This document shows positions 19,370-27,577 of a DNA stretch of 64,000 bases, piece after piece (the first letter of the stretch is position 1; the number at the start of each line of letters is the position of its first letter). Under the pieces are notes generated by a model. The model did no database searches and was not told the DNA's origin. It saw nothing but the letters and a program-made list of their open reading frames with translations. The translations under genes were made by a program, and so were the position numbers. Source of the DNA: Yeosuana sp043876835 (GTDB taxonomy: Bacteria; Bacteroidota; Bacteroidia; Flavobacteriales; Flavobacteriaceae). Where the stretch lies: NCBI RefSeq assembly GCF_043876835.1, contig NZ_JBAWJZ010000006.1, positions 62,001-126,000 on the forward strand, in the 5' to 3' direction.

Positions 19370-21358
19370 ATGAATTTCCACCGTAAGGTATTTTTAATTT
19401 TAGTTGCTTTTTTTTTACTGTTATCTAGTTTTATGTTTGCTCAAAATATTAAGATAGATAGTTTAAAAAGAATTGTTGAAACTGGAATTAAAGACACCTC
19501 AATGGTGATAACTTTAAATGCATTAAGTAAGGAGATAATTAATACGGAAAACATTTCTGAATCTTTGATTTATGCAAAAAAAGCAAATGAGTTAGCTAAC
19601 AAATTAAACTACAAAAGAGGGTTAGCGTATTCTTTAAAAAATATTGGGCTTGCTCAGTATTATCAAGGTAATTATTTAGATGTACTTAATTCTTGGACAC
19701 AGTCTTTAAAAGAATTTGAGTCTATTCACGATACAATTGGCATAGCCAATCTTGTTAATAATTTAGGGGCTATTTATTACAGCCAAGGAAGTAATGCCAA
19801 AGCTTTGGACTACTATTTAAGGTCATTAAGTATTTCTGAAAAAATAAAAGACAATTATAACACGGCTCAAACCTTACTTAATATTGGTGGCCTTTATGCG
19901 GAAATGAACAATTTCGATAGAGCTTTAGAGTATTATAATAAATTTAATGAATATCGTAATCAATTAAACAATCCTCAACTAACTTTTGGATACCTAATGG
20001 GAGTAGGAGAGATTTATTATGAAAAGAGACTTTATGATGAAGCGTTAAACTATTATCAAGAAGCACTATCGAGTAATAAGATTATAACCTTAAGAGCAGG
20101 TAACCTTATTAAATTAAGTAAGGTGCTTTTGAAGAAAAATAACAAGCAAAAATCTATTGAATACCTTAATGAAGCTTATCAAATAGCAAAATCAAATAAT
20201 CAACAGTTATTGGTTGTACAAGCTTTAGAAGGCTTAGGAGAAGTTTATAAGCAAGATGATTTTAAAGCGTCAATAAAAGCATTTAAAGAAGCCGAAACAT
20301 TAGGAAGAGAAATTGAAGCCAATGATGAATTAAGAGATATTTATTTTGGATTGTCTAATACTTATGCTTTAAATAAGGATTTTAAAAATGCTTATTTTTA
20401 TAAAAACCTATATATAGCTCAAAAAGATTCCCTATTTAATTTAAAAACTGATGATAAAATACGTGGTCTTCAATTTAATTTTGATTTGGAGAAAAAAGAA
20501 GATCAAATCGGGCTTTTAGAAAAAGAGTCAGAGATTCAACAGTTAAAGCAAAAAAAACAACAAGGCGTTATCTTTGTTTCACTTTTGGTAATTTTATTAA
20601 TATTTCTTTTGGCGCTAGGTTTAAAAAGGCGATATAATTTTATTAAAGAAACCAATCGTATTATAGAAATTGAAAAAAACCGTTCTGAAACTTTATTGCA
20701 TAACATTCTTCCAATTGAAACAGCAATGGAATTAAAGCAAAACGGTAAAGTTGAAGCCAAAAAATTTGATTCCGTTACCGTATTGTTTACAGATTTTAAA
20801 GGGTTTACAAACTTTGCTAAAGATTTAACCCCTGAAGAGTTGGTTAGTAGCGTAGATTATTATTTTTCTAAGTTTGATCAAATCATGGAAAAATACGGTA
20901 TGGAAAAAATTAAGACTATTGGAGATGCTTATATGTGCGCTGGTGGTTTGCCTTTTCCAACTATTGATCATCCTTTTAAAATGATTTTAGCAGCTTTTGA
21001 AATAGTTCAATTTATTGAAGAAACCAAATTGAACACAAAAGACACAGTTTCTAACCTTGATATCAGAATAGGCATTAATACGGGTCCTATTGTAGCAGGA
21101 GTTGTGGGTACTCACAAATTTGCCTATGATATTTGGGGAGATACAGTAAATGTAGCTTCAAGGATGGAAACATTATCTCACCCAGGAAGAATTAATATTT
21201 CTGAATATACTTACGAATTGGTTAAAGATGTATTTAATTGTAAATATAGAGGGGAAATTGAAGTGAAGAATAGAGGAATAATGAAAATGTATTTTGTGAC
21301 TGGTATAAAAGATAAGGCATTTTTAAACGAGCTTCTAATGAAAAAAAATGTTGGATAA
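19370..21358 (+). CDS. receptor-type class III adenylate cyclase with TPR sensor region
   Basis: The 662-residue protein has a signal peptide (about 1-24) and a run of TPR-like repeats (about 40-370). A coiled segment leads to one membrane helix (about 398-418), followed by a class III nucleotide cyclase domain (about 440-655). Metal-binding Asp residues are in LFTDFKGFT (about 475) and IGDAYM (about 519). The substrate pair is Lys in EKIKTIGD (about 515) and Asp in YDIWGDTVN (about 587), the adenylate rather than guanylate pattern. Transition-state residues are Asn 594 and Arg 598 in NVASRM. The TPR region should be periplasmic and the cyclase cytoplasmic. It lies between the secreted peptidase gene (10 bases) and the PycTM-like gene (42 bases). 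Confidence 0.9.
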   Translation: MNFHRKVFLILVAFFLLLSSFMFAQNIKIDSLKRIVETGIKDTSMVITLNALSKEIINTENISESLIYAKKANELANKLNYKRGLAYSLKNIGLAQYYQGNYLDVLNSWTQSLKEFESIHDTIGIANLVNNLGAIYYSQGSNAKALDYYLRSLSISEKIKDNYNTAQTLLNIGGLYAEMNNFDRALEYYNKFNEYRNQLNNPQLTFGYLMGVGEIYYEKRLYDEALNYYQEALSSNKIITLRAGNLIKLSKVLLKKNNKQKSIEYLNEAYQIAKSNNQQLLVVQALEGLGEVYKQDDFKASIKAFKEAETLGREIEANDELRDIYFGLSNTYALNKDFKNAYFYKNLYIAQKDSLFNLKTDDKIRGLQFNFDLEKKEDQIGLLEKESEIQQLKQKKQQGVIFVSLLVILLIFLLALGLKRRYNFIKETNRIIEIEKNRSETLLHNILPIETAMELKQNGKVEAKKFDSVTVLFTDFKGFTNFAKDLTPEELVSSVDYYFSKFDQIMEKYGMEKIKTIGDAYMCAGGLPFPTIDHPFKMILAAFEIVQFIEETKLNTKDTVSNLDIRIGINTGPIVAGVVGTHKFAYDIWGDTVNVASRMETLSHPGRINISEYTYELVKDVFNCKYRGEIEVKNRGIMKMYFVTGIKDKAFLNELLMKKNVG

Positions 21359-21400
21359 TTTTTTTATTGTAAATTTATTTTGAATTAAAACATAAGCAAA

Positions 21401-21919
21401 ATGACACCTATTCATGATCCAAATAATTATTGGGAACAACTAGAAAGATTAGAAAAGTTAATTCGTGCTTCAGAACTTAAAGCAGGTGTTATTTTTTCAT
21501 TTCATAGTCTTGTATTAGGGCTTTTCTTTGAAAAATTTGAACAACTTGAAGATATGTTAAACTCAAGTATCGTTTCAATCGTATTTGTTTTTTTATGGTT
21601 TTTTAGTGTAATTATTTCAATTTTTTATTGTTTTAAATGTTTCAAACCTCAAATTGAATTAAAATATGACAAAAATGTATTCTTTTTTGGAGATGCCGTT
21701 AGAGCTTTTGGAACTATTGAAGAATATACAAAAAAATTAATTGAAGTGTGCTCAACAGAAGAAGAGTTGTATAAACAGCTTGGTGAGCAGATACATGTTG
21801 AATGTAAAATTATTGATGCAAAATTTAAATGTGTCCACAGATCAATGCAGTTTTTTGGGTTAAGTGTCATTTTTGTAATTTTAATAATTGGTTACTGGTT
21901 AATAACATTAAAATACTGA
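21401..21919 (+). CDS. PycTM-like membrane protein (Pycsar effector family, DUF5706-type)
   Basis: The 172-residue protein resembles the transmembrane effector domain of Pycsar anti-phage systems. It has an N-terminal amphipathic segment with SELKAG, two membrane helices (about 30-48 and 56-76), and a cytosolic helical linker containing FFFGDAVRAFG and a conserved Lys/Ser-rich helix (DAKFKCVHRSM). A last membrane helix spans about 150-169. In characterised Pycsar, PycTM proteins respond to cyclic CMP or UMP and impair the membrane. Here it sits directly between a class III cyclase and an HD phosphohydrolase gene, so it may sense or be regulated by the cyclase product. The family call is from memory of the pattern; the functional reading is inference. 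Confidence 0.75.
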   Translation: MTPIHDPNNYWEQLERLEKLIRASELKAGVIFSFHSLVLGLFFEKFEQLEDMLNSSIVSIVFVFLWFFSVIISIFYCFKCFKPQIELKYDKNVFFFGDAVRAFGTIEEYTKKLIEVCSTEEELYKQLGEQIHVECKIIDAKFKCVHRSMQFFGLSVIFVILIIGYWLITLKY

Positions 21920-21928
21920 TGGAGGAGT

Positions 21929-22513
21929 ATGAAAGGGTATTTAAAACTAAGAAAAAGAGCATTAGAGATTTTAAATTCTAAATTACCTAAAGATTTAACT
22001 TATCATAATGTTAGACACACTTTAGATGTAGCGAATGTTGTAAATCAATATATAAGAAGAGAAAAAATTGAAACCCATAGTGCTTATTTACTTAGAATTG
22101 CAGCATTACTTCATGATATGGGTTTTACGGCTACTAAAATTGAGCACGAACAGAAGAGCATGGAAATGGCAGAAAAATTAATGCTGGAATATGGTTTTCC
22201 AAAGGAGGATGTTAAAGTTGTTCAAGGGTTGATTAAAGCTACTCGTGTTCCTCAAACCCCAAAAAACTATTTGGAGAAAATAATTTGTGATTCTGATTTA
22301 GATTATTTGGGAAGAAACGATTTTTATGAGATAAGCCAGTTACTATTTAAAGAATTAAAAACTGCTTCTATTTTTACAGATGAGAATGAATGGAATAAAG
22401 CACAGATTAAATTTTTGCAAACTCATCACTATTACACTGTTTTTGCCCAAAAATATAGGCAACCAAAAAAGGAAAAAAGAATTTCAGAGATTGAAAAACT
22501 TATTAAAAAGTAA
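21929..22513 (+). CDS. HD-domain phosphohydrolase
   Basis: The 194-residue cytoplasmic protein has the metal-binding pattern of HD hydrolases: His in TYHNVRHT, the His-Asp pair in ALLHDMGF, a His in KIEHEQKS, and Asp in ICDSDLDYLGR. HD domains hydrolyse phosphodiesters or phosphomonoesters, including cyclic nucleotides. It begins 9 bases after the PycTM-like gene. I recall HD domains and PycTM domains fused in single Bacteroidetes proteins, which supports a functional link. It may degrade the messenger made by the upstream cyclase. No further gene is close downstream (218-base gap). Confidence 0.82.
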   Translation: MKGYLKLRKRALEILNSKLPKDLTYHNVRHTLDVANVVNQYIRREKIETHSAYLLRIAALLHDMGFTATKIEHEQKSMEMAEKLMLEYGFPKEDVKVVQGLIKATRVPQTPKNYLEKIICDSDLDYLGRNDFYEISQLLFKELKTASIFTDENEWNKAQIKFLQTHHYYTVFAQKYRQPKKEKRISEIEKLIKK

Positions 22514-22731
22514 TAGTATTCAATCTTTCACTTATTTTTTATTAAAATCATTTAATTTTTTTTTGAGCCATTTTCTTTTTTTAAACAGAATTCAACCTTC
22601 TATATTTTTTAATCATTTAACGGTCAGTGTTTAATGCTATTTTAAATGATTTAGTGCTTTCTTTATGATATATATCAGTAAAAGTATCTAGTATTTATTA
22701 ATAAATTTAGGGCTTAAAAAAAGCAGTTAAT

Positions 22732-24375
22732 ATGATAAGTAAATATAGTAAATGGTATCATCCATATGAACCAGATAAGAAGTATGAAAAAAAAGTAGCC
22801 TATTTTAGTATGGAGTTTGGAATCCATCAAGCACTAAAAATTTATTCTGGTGGTCTTGGGTTTTTGGCAGGTTCACATATGCGTTCAGCACATGAACTTA
22901 AGCAAAATGTAATTGGAATTGGAATGCTTTGGAAATATGGCTATTATGATCAAGCCAGAAATGAAGATCAAACCCTTCGCACAGATTTTATTGAAAAAAC
23001 ATATAATTTTTTAGAAGACACCGGAATTGAAGTAACCATAAAATTACACGACAATCCAAACGTAAAAGTTAGAGCTTATGTTTTGAAACCTGAAATCTTT
23101 GGGTCTGTCCCTATTTATTTGTTAAGTACCGATATAGATGGAAACGACTTTTTATCTAGGACTATTACGAATCATTTGTACGATGCCAATGAAATAACAA
23201 GAGTTTCTCAAAGTATTGTTCTTGGTATTGGAGGTGCAAAAGTTGTTGAAGCTTTAGGTGGCGCAGATATTTATCATTTAAATGAAGGACATGGGTTGCC
23301 TGCTTTTTATTATTTAAAGGATAAAGGTATAAAAAAACAGCAATTAGCATTTACAACACATACGCCTGAAAAAGCAGGAAATGAAGAACGTGACGGACGT
23401 CATTTAAACCGTTGTGGGTTTTTTGGCAGAATGCTTTCTGATGATGAATTAGCTAAGGAAACAGTTAATGGCGGTATGATTAATTACACAGTTTCTGCAC
23501 TAAGAATGGCAAAAAAGGCAAATGCAGTTTCAAAATTGCATGCTGTGGTATCAAATGATATGTGGAAAGATTTTGATAAGATTTGTAAAATCATTCCTAT
23601 TACCAATGCTCAAAATCAAAATTTTTGGCAAGACAATCAAATTAAAAAAGCTTGGGAAAAAAGAAACACTCAAGCATATAAACAAAGAAAGCTAGAGCTT
23701 AAGAAACAATTGTTTGATGAGGTTCTTGATCAAACAGAAAAACTATTTGATCCTAATGTATTAACTTTTGTTTGGGCAAGACGTTTTGCTGGTTACAAAA
23801 GAGCTGATTTGTTATTGTATGATATTGAACGCTTTAAAAAATTAATTTCTAATACTAAATATCCAGTGCAAATTATTTGGGCAGGAAAACCTTATCCAAT
23901 GGATTATTATGCTATTGATATTTTTAATCATTTGGTGAACTATTCTAAAACAGCCTCAAATTTGGCGGTTTTGATTGGTTATGAAATTGACTTGTCTAAA
24001 AAACTTAAAGAAGGATCTGATATTTGGTTGAATACTCCTAGAATTACAAGAGAAGCTTCTGGTACAAGTGGTATGACCGCTGCCATGAATGGTTCTGTAA
24101 ATGTTTCTATAAATGACGGTTGGATTCCTGAGTTTGAAAAGAATGGAGAAAATTCCTTTGTTTTACCAGAATTAGATCATAATATGCCGGTTTGGGAACA
24201 AGATAAATTAGATGCAAATAATTTATATGACATTCTTGAAAATAAAGTGATTCCTATGTATTATGATAACCCAGATGAATGGAATAAAATTGTTTTTCAG
24301 AGTATAGACGATGTGATACCTGAATTTACAAGTCATAGAATGGCTGAACAATATTATAAAGAGCTTTATAAATAA
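22732..24375 (+). CDS. alpha-glucan phosphorylase homologue (GT35) lacking the PLP lysine
   Basis: The 547-residue protein is a short member of the glycogen/alpha-glucan phosphorylase family. Recognisable blocks are SMEFGIHQALKIYSGGLG near the N-terminus, HLNEGHGLPAF, FVWARRFAGYKRADLL, IIWAGKPYP, and EASGTSGMTAAMNG with NDGWIPE near the C-terminus. Active members have Lys after the Met in that last block (GMK), which binds pyridoxal phosphate; here the codon is ACC, Thr (about 449). The phosphorylase reaction may therefore be lost or altered. It is a single gene after a 218-base gap and before a clear terminator. No other glycogen gene is in the window. Confidence 0.82.
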   Translation: MISKYSKWYHPYEPDKKYEKKVAYFSMEFGIHQALKIYSGGLGFLAGSHMRSAHELKQNVIGIGMLWKYGYYDQARNEDQTLRTDFIEKTYNFLEDTGIEVTIKLHDNPNVKVRAYVLKPEIFGSVPIYLLSTDIDGNDFLSRTITNHLYDANEITRVSQSIVLGIGGAKVVEALGGADIYHLNEGHGLPAFYYLKDKGIKKQQLAFTTHTPEKAGNEERDGRHLNRCGFFGRMLSDDELAKETVNGGMINYTVSALRMAKKANAVSKLHAVVSNDMWKDFDKICKIIPITNAQNQNFWQDNQIKKAWEKRNTQAYKQRKLELKKQLFDEVLDQTEKLFDPNVLTFVWARRFAGYKRADLLLYDIERFKKLISNTKYPVQIIWAGKPYPMDYYAIDIFNHLVNYSKTASNLAVLIGYEIDLSKKLKEGSDIWLNTPRITREASGTSGMTAAMNGSVNVSINDGWIPEFEKNGENSFVLPELDHNMPVWEQDKLDANNLYDILENKVIPMYYDNPDEWNKIVFQSIDDVIPEFTSHRMAEQYYKELYK

Positions 24376-24392
24376 AATTGATTACCCGATTT

Positions 24393-24427
24393 AAAAAGGC
24401 AAGCTATTATAGTTTGCCTTTTTTTTT
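24393..24427 (+). terminator. intrinsic terminator after the GT35 gene
   Basis: AAAAAGGCAAGCT (24393-24407 region) pairs with AGTTTGCCTTTTT across a 5-base loop, followed by a T-run, 20 bases past the stop codon. Confidence 0.8.
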
Positions 24428-24556
24428 GAACTATTGTCAGTAAAATCAATATTTAATTAAAATATTCTTAAAGTTGTTTAAAAAATTAACTTTATTTTAA
24501 CAAAAATTCCTTTCAGTAGAGCTTAAGTTTTTTACCTTATCGGCAAACACAATTTT

Positions 24557-24748
24557 ATGAAAGTTATACAAATAAAAAGGAAAACAAAAACAGAAAAACG
24601 TTACAGTAAAAAAATGGGTGAATTAATAGTACAAGTTACTTATATTAAAAAACATCTATTGGGATTGCCTATTAAAACACTTCACAAATACCGCGAAACT
24701 TACTACGGTAGCATAAAAGATTGTAACGATTGCTCTCTTTCCAGATAG
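24557..24748 (+). CDS. small basic protein of unknown function
   Basis: The 63-residue protein is strongly basic (runs such as KRKTKTEKRYSKK) and ends with a CNDC pair. It has no signal peptide or membrane helix. I recognise no family. It lies 63 bases upstream of proC on the same strand, after a terminator, so it has a plausible independent start and may be co-transcribed with proC. The basic N-terminus could bind nucleic acid, but that is only a guess from composition. Confidence 0.55.
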   Translation: MKVIQIKRKTKTEKRYSKKMGELIVQVTYIKKHLLGLPIKTLHKYRETYYGSIKDCNDCSLSR

Positions 24749-24811
24749 GGCATTTATCTAAATTACAATTCATTTTTACATTAATTTATATTTAAAAAAA
24801 TTAAATACTTT

Positions 24812-25612
24812 ATGAAAGTACTAGTTATTGGTGCCGGTAACATGGGGCTTACCTATGCGCAAGGCATGTCTAAATCTAAACTTCTTAAAAAAAGAAATAT
24901 TATGATTTTAGATAATTCTGAAGAAAAAACTAAAGAACTAAATAAAATATTGCACTTTGATGTCTATCAAGATTTAAACGATTGTGTGCCTTTGGCAGAC
25001 ATCATTTTTATAGCTGTAAAACCATATCATGCTGAAACAGTGTTTAAAGACATAAAACCCTTAGTAAACAATGAGCAAATTATTATATCGATCATGGCGG
25101 GAATCACCATTGATTTCATTAAAGGTTTTACAGGACTATCAAAAATTGTAAGAGCAATGCCAAATTTGCCAGCCCAAGTTGGAAGAGGTTTAACATCTTA
25201 TATTGCTTCGACAAATGTATCAAGAGTAGAGCTTTTAATGGTTGAGAACCTATTAGATACTACCGGAAAATCAATATTGGTAAGTAATGAAAATTTTATT
25301 GATGCTTCAACAGGTATTTCTGGCAGTGGGCCAGCCTATGTTTTCTATTTTATGCAAAGTATGATGGAAGCAGCGCTTCAAATGGGATTTTCAAAAAATA
25401 TTTCCAAAGTATTAGTAAGCGAAACATTTACCGGTGCAGTCGAACTTTTTAATCAATCAGATTTGTCACCTAATTCATGGATGGAGATGGTAGCCTCAAA
25501 AGAAGGTACAACCCGTGCAGCTCTAGACTCCATGGAAGACAATAATGTAAATGAGCTAATTAAAGAAGCTGCGTTTGCAGCATTTAATAGAGCTGTTGAA
25601 CTTGGAAAATAA
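24812..25612 (+). CDS. proC: pyrroline-5-carboxylate reductase
   Basis: The 266-residue enzyme catalyses the last step of proline synthesis, the NAD(P)H-dependent reduction of pyrroline-5-carboxylate. The Rossmann motif is VIGAGNMGLTYA at the N-terminus. The family signature around 160-230 includes TGISGSGPAYVFYF and ASKEGTTRAALDSM. Length is normal (about 265-275). proB begins one base after its stop, so the two are co-expressed. Confidence 0.94.
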   Translation: MKVLVIGAGNMGLTYAQGMSKSKLLKKRNIMILDNSEEKTKELNKILHFDVYQDLNDCVPLADIIFIAVKPYHAETVFKDIKPLVNNEQIIISIMAGITIDFIKGFTGLSKIVRAMPNLPAQVGRGLTSYIASTNVSRVELLMVENLLDTTGKSILVSNENFIDASTGISGSGPAYVFYFMQSMMEAALQMGFSKNISKVLVSETFTGAVELFNQSDLSPNSWMEMVASKEGTTRAALDSMEDNNVNELIKEAAFAAFNRAVELGK

Positions 25613-25613
25613 G

Positions 25614-26390
25614 ATGGAAAAATATAAACAAAAAATAGTTGTAAAAGTTGGTACTAATGTAATGACCAACAAGGATAAAAGAATAGTTAGACCAGTTTTA
25701 AGACGATTGGTACGACAGATAGCAGAGCTTTATGAACGGGATATTATAACAATTCTTGTGTCATCTGGTTCTGTAATTGCCGGAAAGGAAGTATTAGGAC
25801 GCTCAAAAATAAAAGATAAAACCCAACGAAGACAAGTTTACTCTGCCATTGGACAACCCAGAATGATGCGGTTGTATTATAATATTTTTATGGATTATGG
25901 TATGAAATGTGCCCAAGTGCTTCCAACAAAAAGAGATTTTAGTCCTGGCGTGCACAGAGAAAATATGATCAATTGTTATAAAGGATTATTGTCTGAAGGC
26001 GTTATTCCTATTTTAAATGAAGATGACGCTGTTTCAGTAACCATGTCAATGTTTTCTGATAATGACGAACTTGCTAGTTTGGTAGCCCAACTTATAAATG
26101 CCGATAAACTTATCATTCTAACAGATATAGATGGTTTATATGATGGACACCCAGATTCAGAAAACAGTACACTTATTGAAGAAGTAAATTCAAACGAAAA
26201 TGTAGATAAATATATTAAAGAAAGTAATAAAGAAGAGGCAGAAGGAAGAGGAGGCATGGGGTCAAAGCTAGATTATGCTAAACAAGCTGCGGCCATGAAT
26301 ATTCCAACCTTTATAGCAAACGGAAAAAAAGATAATACTATAATTGATATAATAGATGGAAAAAGTGTAGGAACTAAAATCATGCGCTAG
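25614..26390 (+). CDS. proB: glutamate 5-kinase, short form without PUA domain
   Basis: The start is taken at the ATG at 25614, one base after the proC stop; the open frame extends further upstream but inside proC. The 258-residue protein is an amino-acid kinase domain with KVGTNVMTNKDK, VSSGSVIAGK, NEDDAVS, ILTDIDGLYDG and GRGGMGSKLDYA. E. coli ProB is about 367 residues because of a C-terminal PUA domain, which is absent here. It makes gamma-glutamyl phosphate, the first step of proline synthesis. The middle enzyme, ProA, is not in this window. Confidence 0.9.
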   Translation: MEKYKQKIVVKVGTNVMTNKDKRIVRPVLRRLVRQIAELYERDIITILVSSGSVIAGKEVLGRSKIKDKTQRRQVYSAIGQPRMMRLYYNIFMDYGMKCAQVLPTKRDFSPGVHRENMINCYKGLLSEGVIPILNEDDAVSVTMSMFSDNDELASLVAQLINADKLIILTDIDGLYDGHPDSENSTLIEEVNSNENVDKYIKESNKEEAEGRGGMGSKLDYAKQAAAMNIPTFIANGKKDNTIIDIIDGKSVGTKIMR

Positions 26391-26430
26391 TTTTTTTGTA
26401 ATTTTGCAGTCTTTATTATGTTTTGTCTTT

Positions 26431-27573
26431 ATGGAATTAAAAGTTAAACAAAGGATTGCTTTAGGAGTTTATTTCTTTCTAACAGGTTTAAGTTTTGCAA
26501 CATGGGCATCGCGTATACCAACAATTAAAACTCTTTTTAATTTCAATGATGCTGAGCTTGGAACGGTGCTTTTAGCAATGCCAATAAGCTCTTTAATAGG
26601 ATTGCCTATTTCTGGATGGTTAGTATCCAGGTTTGACAGTAGAATACCTTTAATTGTTTCTTTTATTGGTTTTTCATTTGCATTAACGCTTATAGGTTTT
26701 GCAACAACTCCTTTTTTATTGGTAGTGGCTGTTTGTGCTTTTTCATTTTGCATGAGAATTTTAAACATTGCCATTAACACACAATCATTAACCTTGCAAA
26801 AAAGATTCGAAAAACGTATTGTAGGCTCTTTTCATGGACTTTGGAGTACTGGTGGTTTGTTTGGGGTTGCCTTTTCAACTCTTATGGTAAAAATAGGAGT
26901 AAGCATGCAAGCTCATTTACTTACCATTTCAATTATTATTTTGACAATGGCTTTAATAGTTTATCAATTTACATTAAAGAATGATAAGTCAACAACGGGT
27001 AATAAGATAATCATTGGAAAACCAGATACTTTTATTTTGTATTTAGGGTTGATAATTTTTTTAGCGGCCATTTGCGAGGGTGGCATGTTCGATTGGAGTG
27101 GTGTGTATTTTAAAGAAGTAATAAAGGAAAAAGTTTTTACCTATGGATATCTGTCTTTTATGATATGCATGGCAATATCTAGGTTTTATTCAGATAAATT
27201 AATTCAAAAAATAGGAAGTAAAAACACCTATGTTTTTAGTTCTTCAATCATAACAGTTGGAATTTTGGTTGCTATTTTGTTTCCTTATTTTTGGTCTGCA
27301 CTAATAGGTTTTTGTTTAGTTGGATTTGGTACAGCAGCAATTTTTCCAATGACATTTGCTTTGGCCGGCGCATCAAAAAAATATTCACCAGGAATGGCTA
27401 TTTCAATAATTACCACTTATGGTATTATTGGAATGTTTATTGGCCCACCAGTAATTGGGTATTTAGCACATGCTTTTGGGTTGAAAAACGCTTTTTATAT
27501 TTTTGTTTTTGTAGGGCTTTTAATCATTCCTTTTTCAAGAATGTTTTTTAAAAGTCAATTAAAAGCAGAATAA
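26431..27573 (+). CDS. MFS transporter, YbjJ-like
   Basis: I chose the ATG at 26431 (protein MELKVKQRIA, 380 residues) because the TTG further upstream at 26404 lies inside a promoter-like element. The protein has about 12 membrane helices of the major facilitator superfamily. An N-terminal segment typical of the YbjJ group reads ATWASRIPTIK, then DAELGTVLLAMPISSL. The substrate is unknown; homologues are annotated as sugar or drug carriers without firm evidence. It converges with the glutaminyl cyclase-like gene, with only four bases between the stop codons. Confidence 0.85.
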   Translation: MELKVKQRIALGVYFFLTGLSFATWASRIPTIKTLFNFNDAELGTVLLAMPISSLIGLPISGWLVSRFDSRIPLIVSFIGFSFALTLIGFATTPFLLVVAVCAFSFCMRILNIAINTQSLTLQKRFEKRIVGSFHGLWSTGGLFGVAFSTLMVKIGVSMQAHLLTISIIILTMALIVYQFTLKNDKSTTGNKIIIGKPDTFILYLGLIIFLAAICEGGMFDWSGVYFKEVIKEKVFTYGYLSFMICMAISRFYSDKLIQKIGSKNTYVFSSSIITVGILVAILFPYFWSALIGFCLVGFGTAAIFPMTFALAGASKKYSPGMAISIITTYGIIGMFIGPPVIGYLAHAFGLKNAFYIFVFVGLLIIPFSRMFFKSQLKAE

Positions 27574-27577
27574 AATA

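Noticed and set aside
21921..21926. Shine-Dalgarno site GGAGGA before the HD-domain gene
   Set aside because: It is only two bases from the ATG, too close to act normally, and Bacteroidetes rarely use such sites.
19370..22513. Canonical Pycsar anti-phage system
   Set aside because: The cyclase is a TPR receptor with an adenylate-type substrate pair, not the short PycC cyclase, and no other defence genes or mobile context is seen. The link to Pycsar is limited to the effector-like family.
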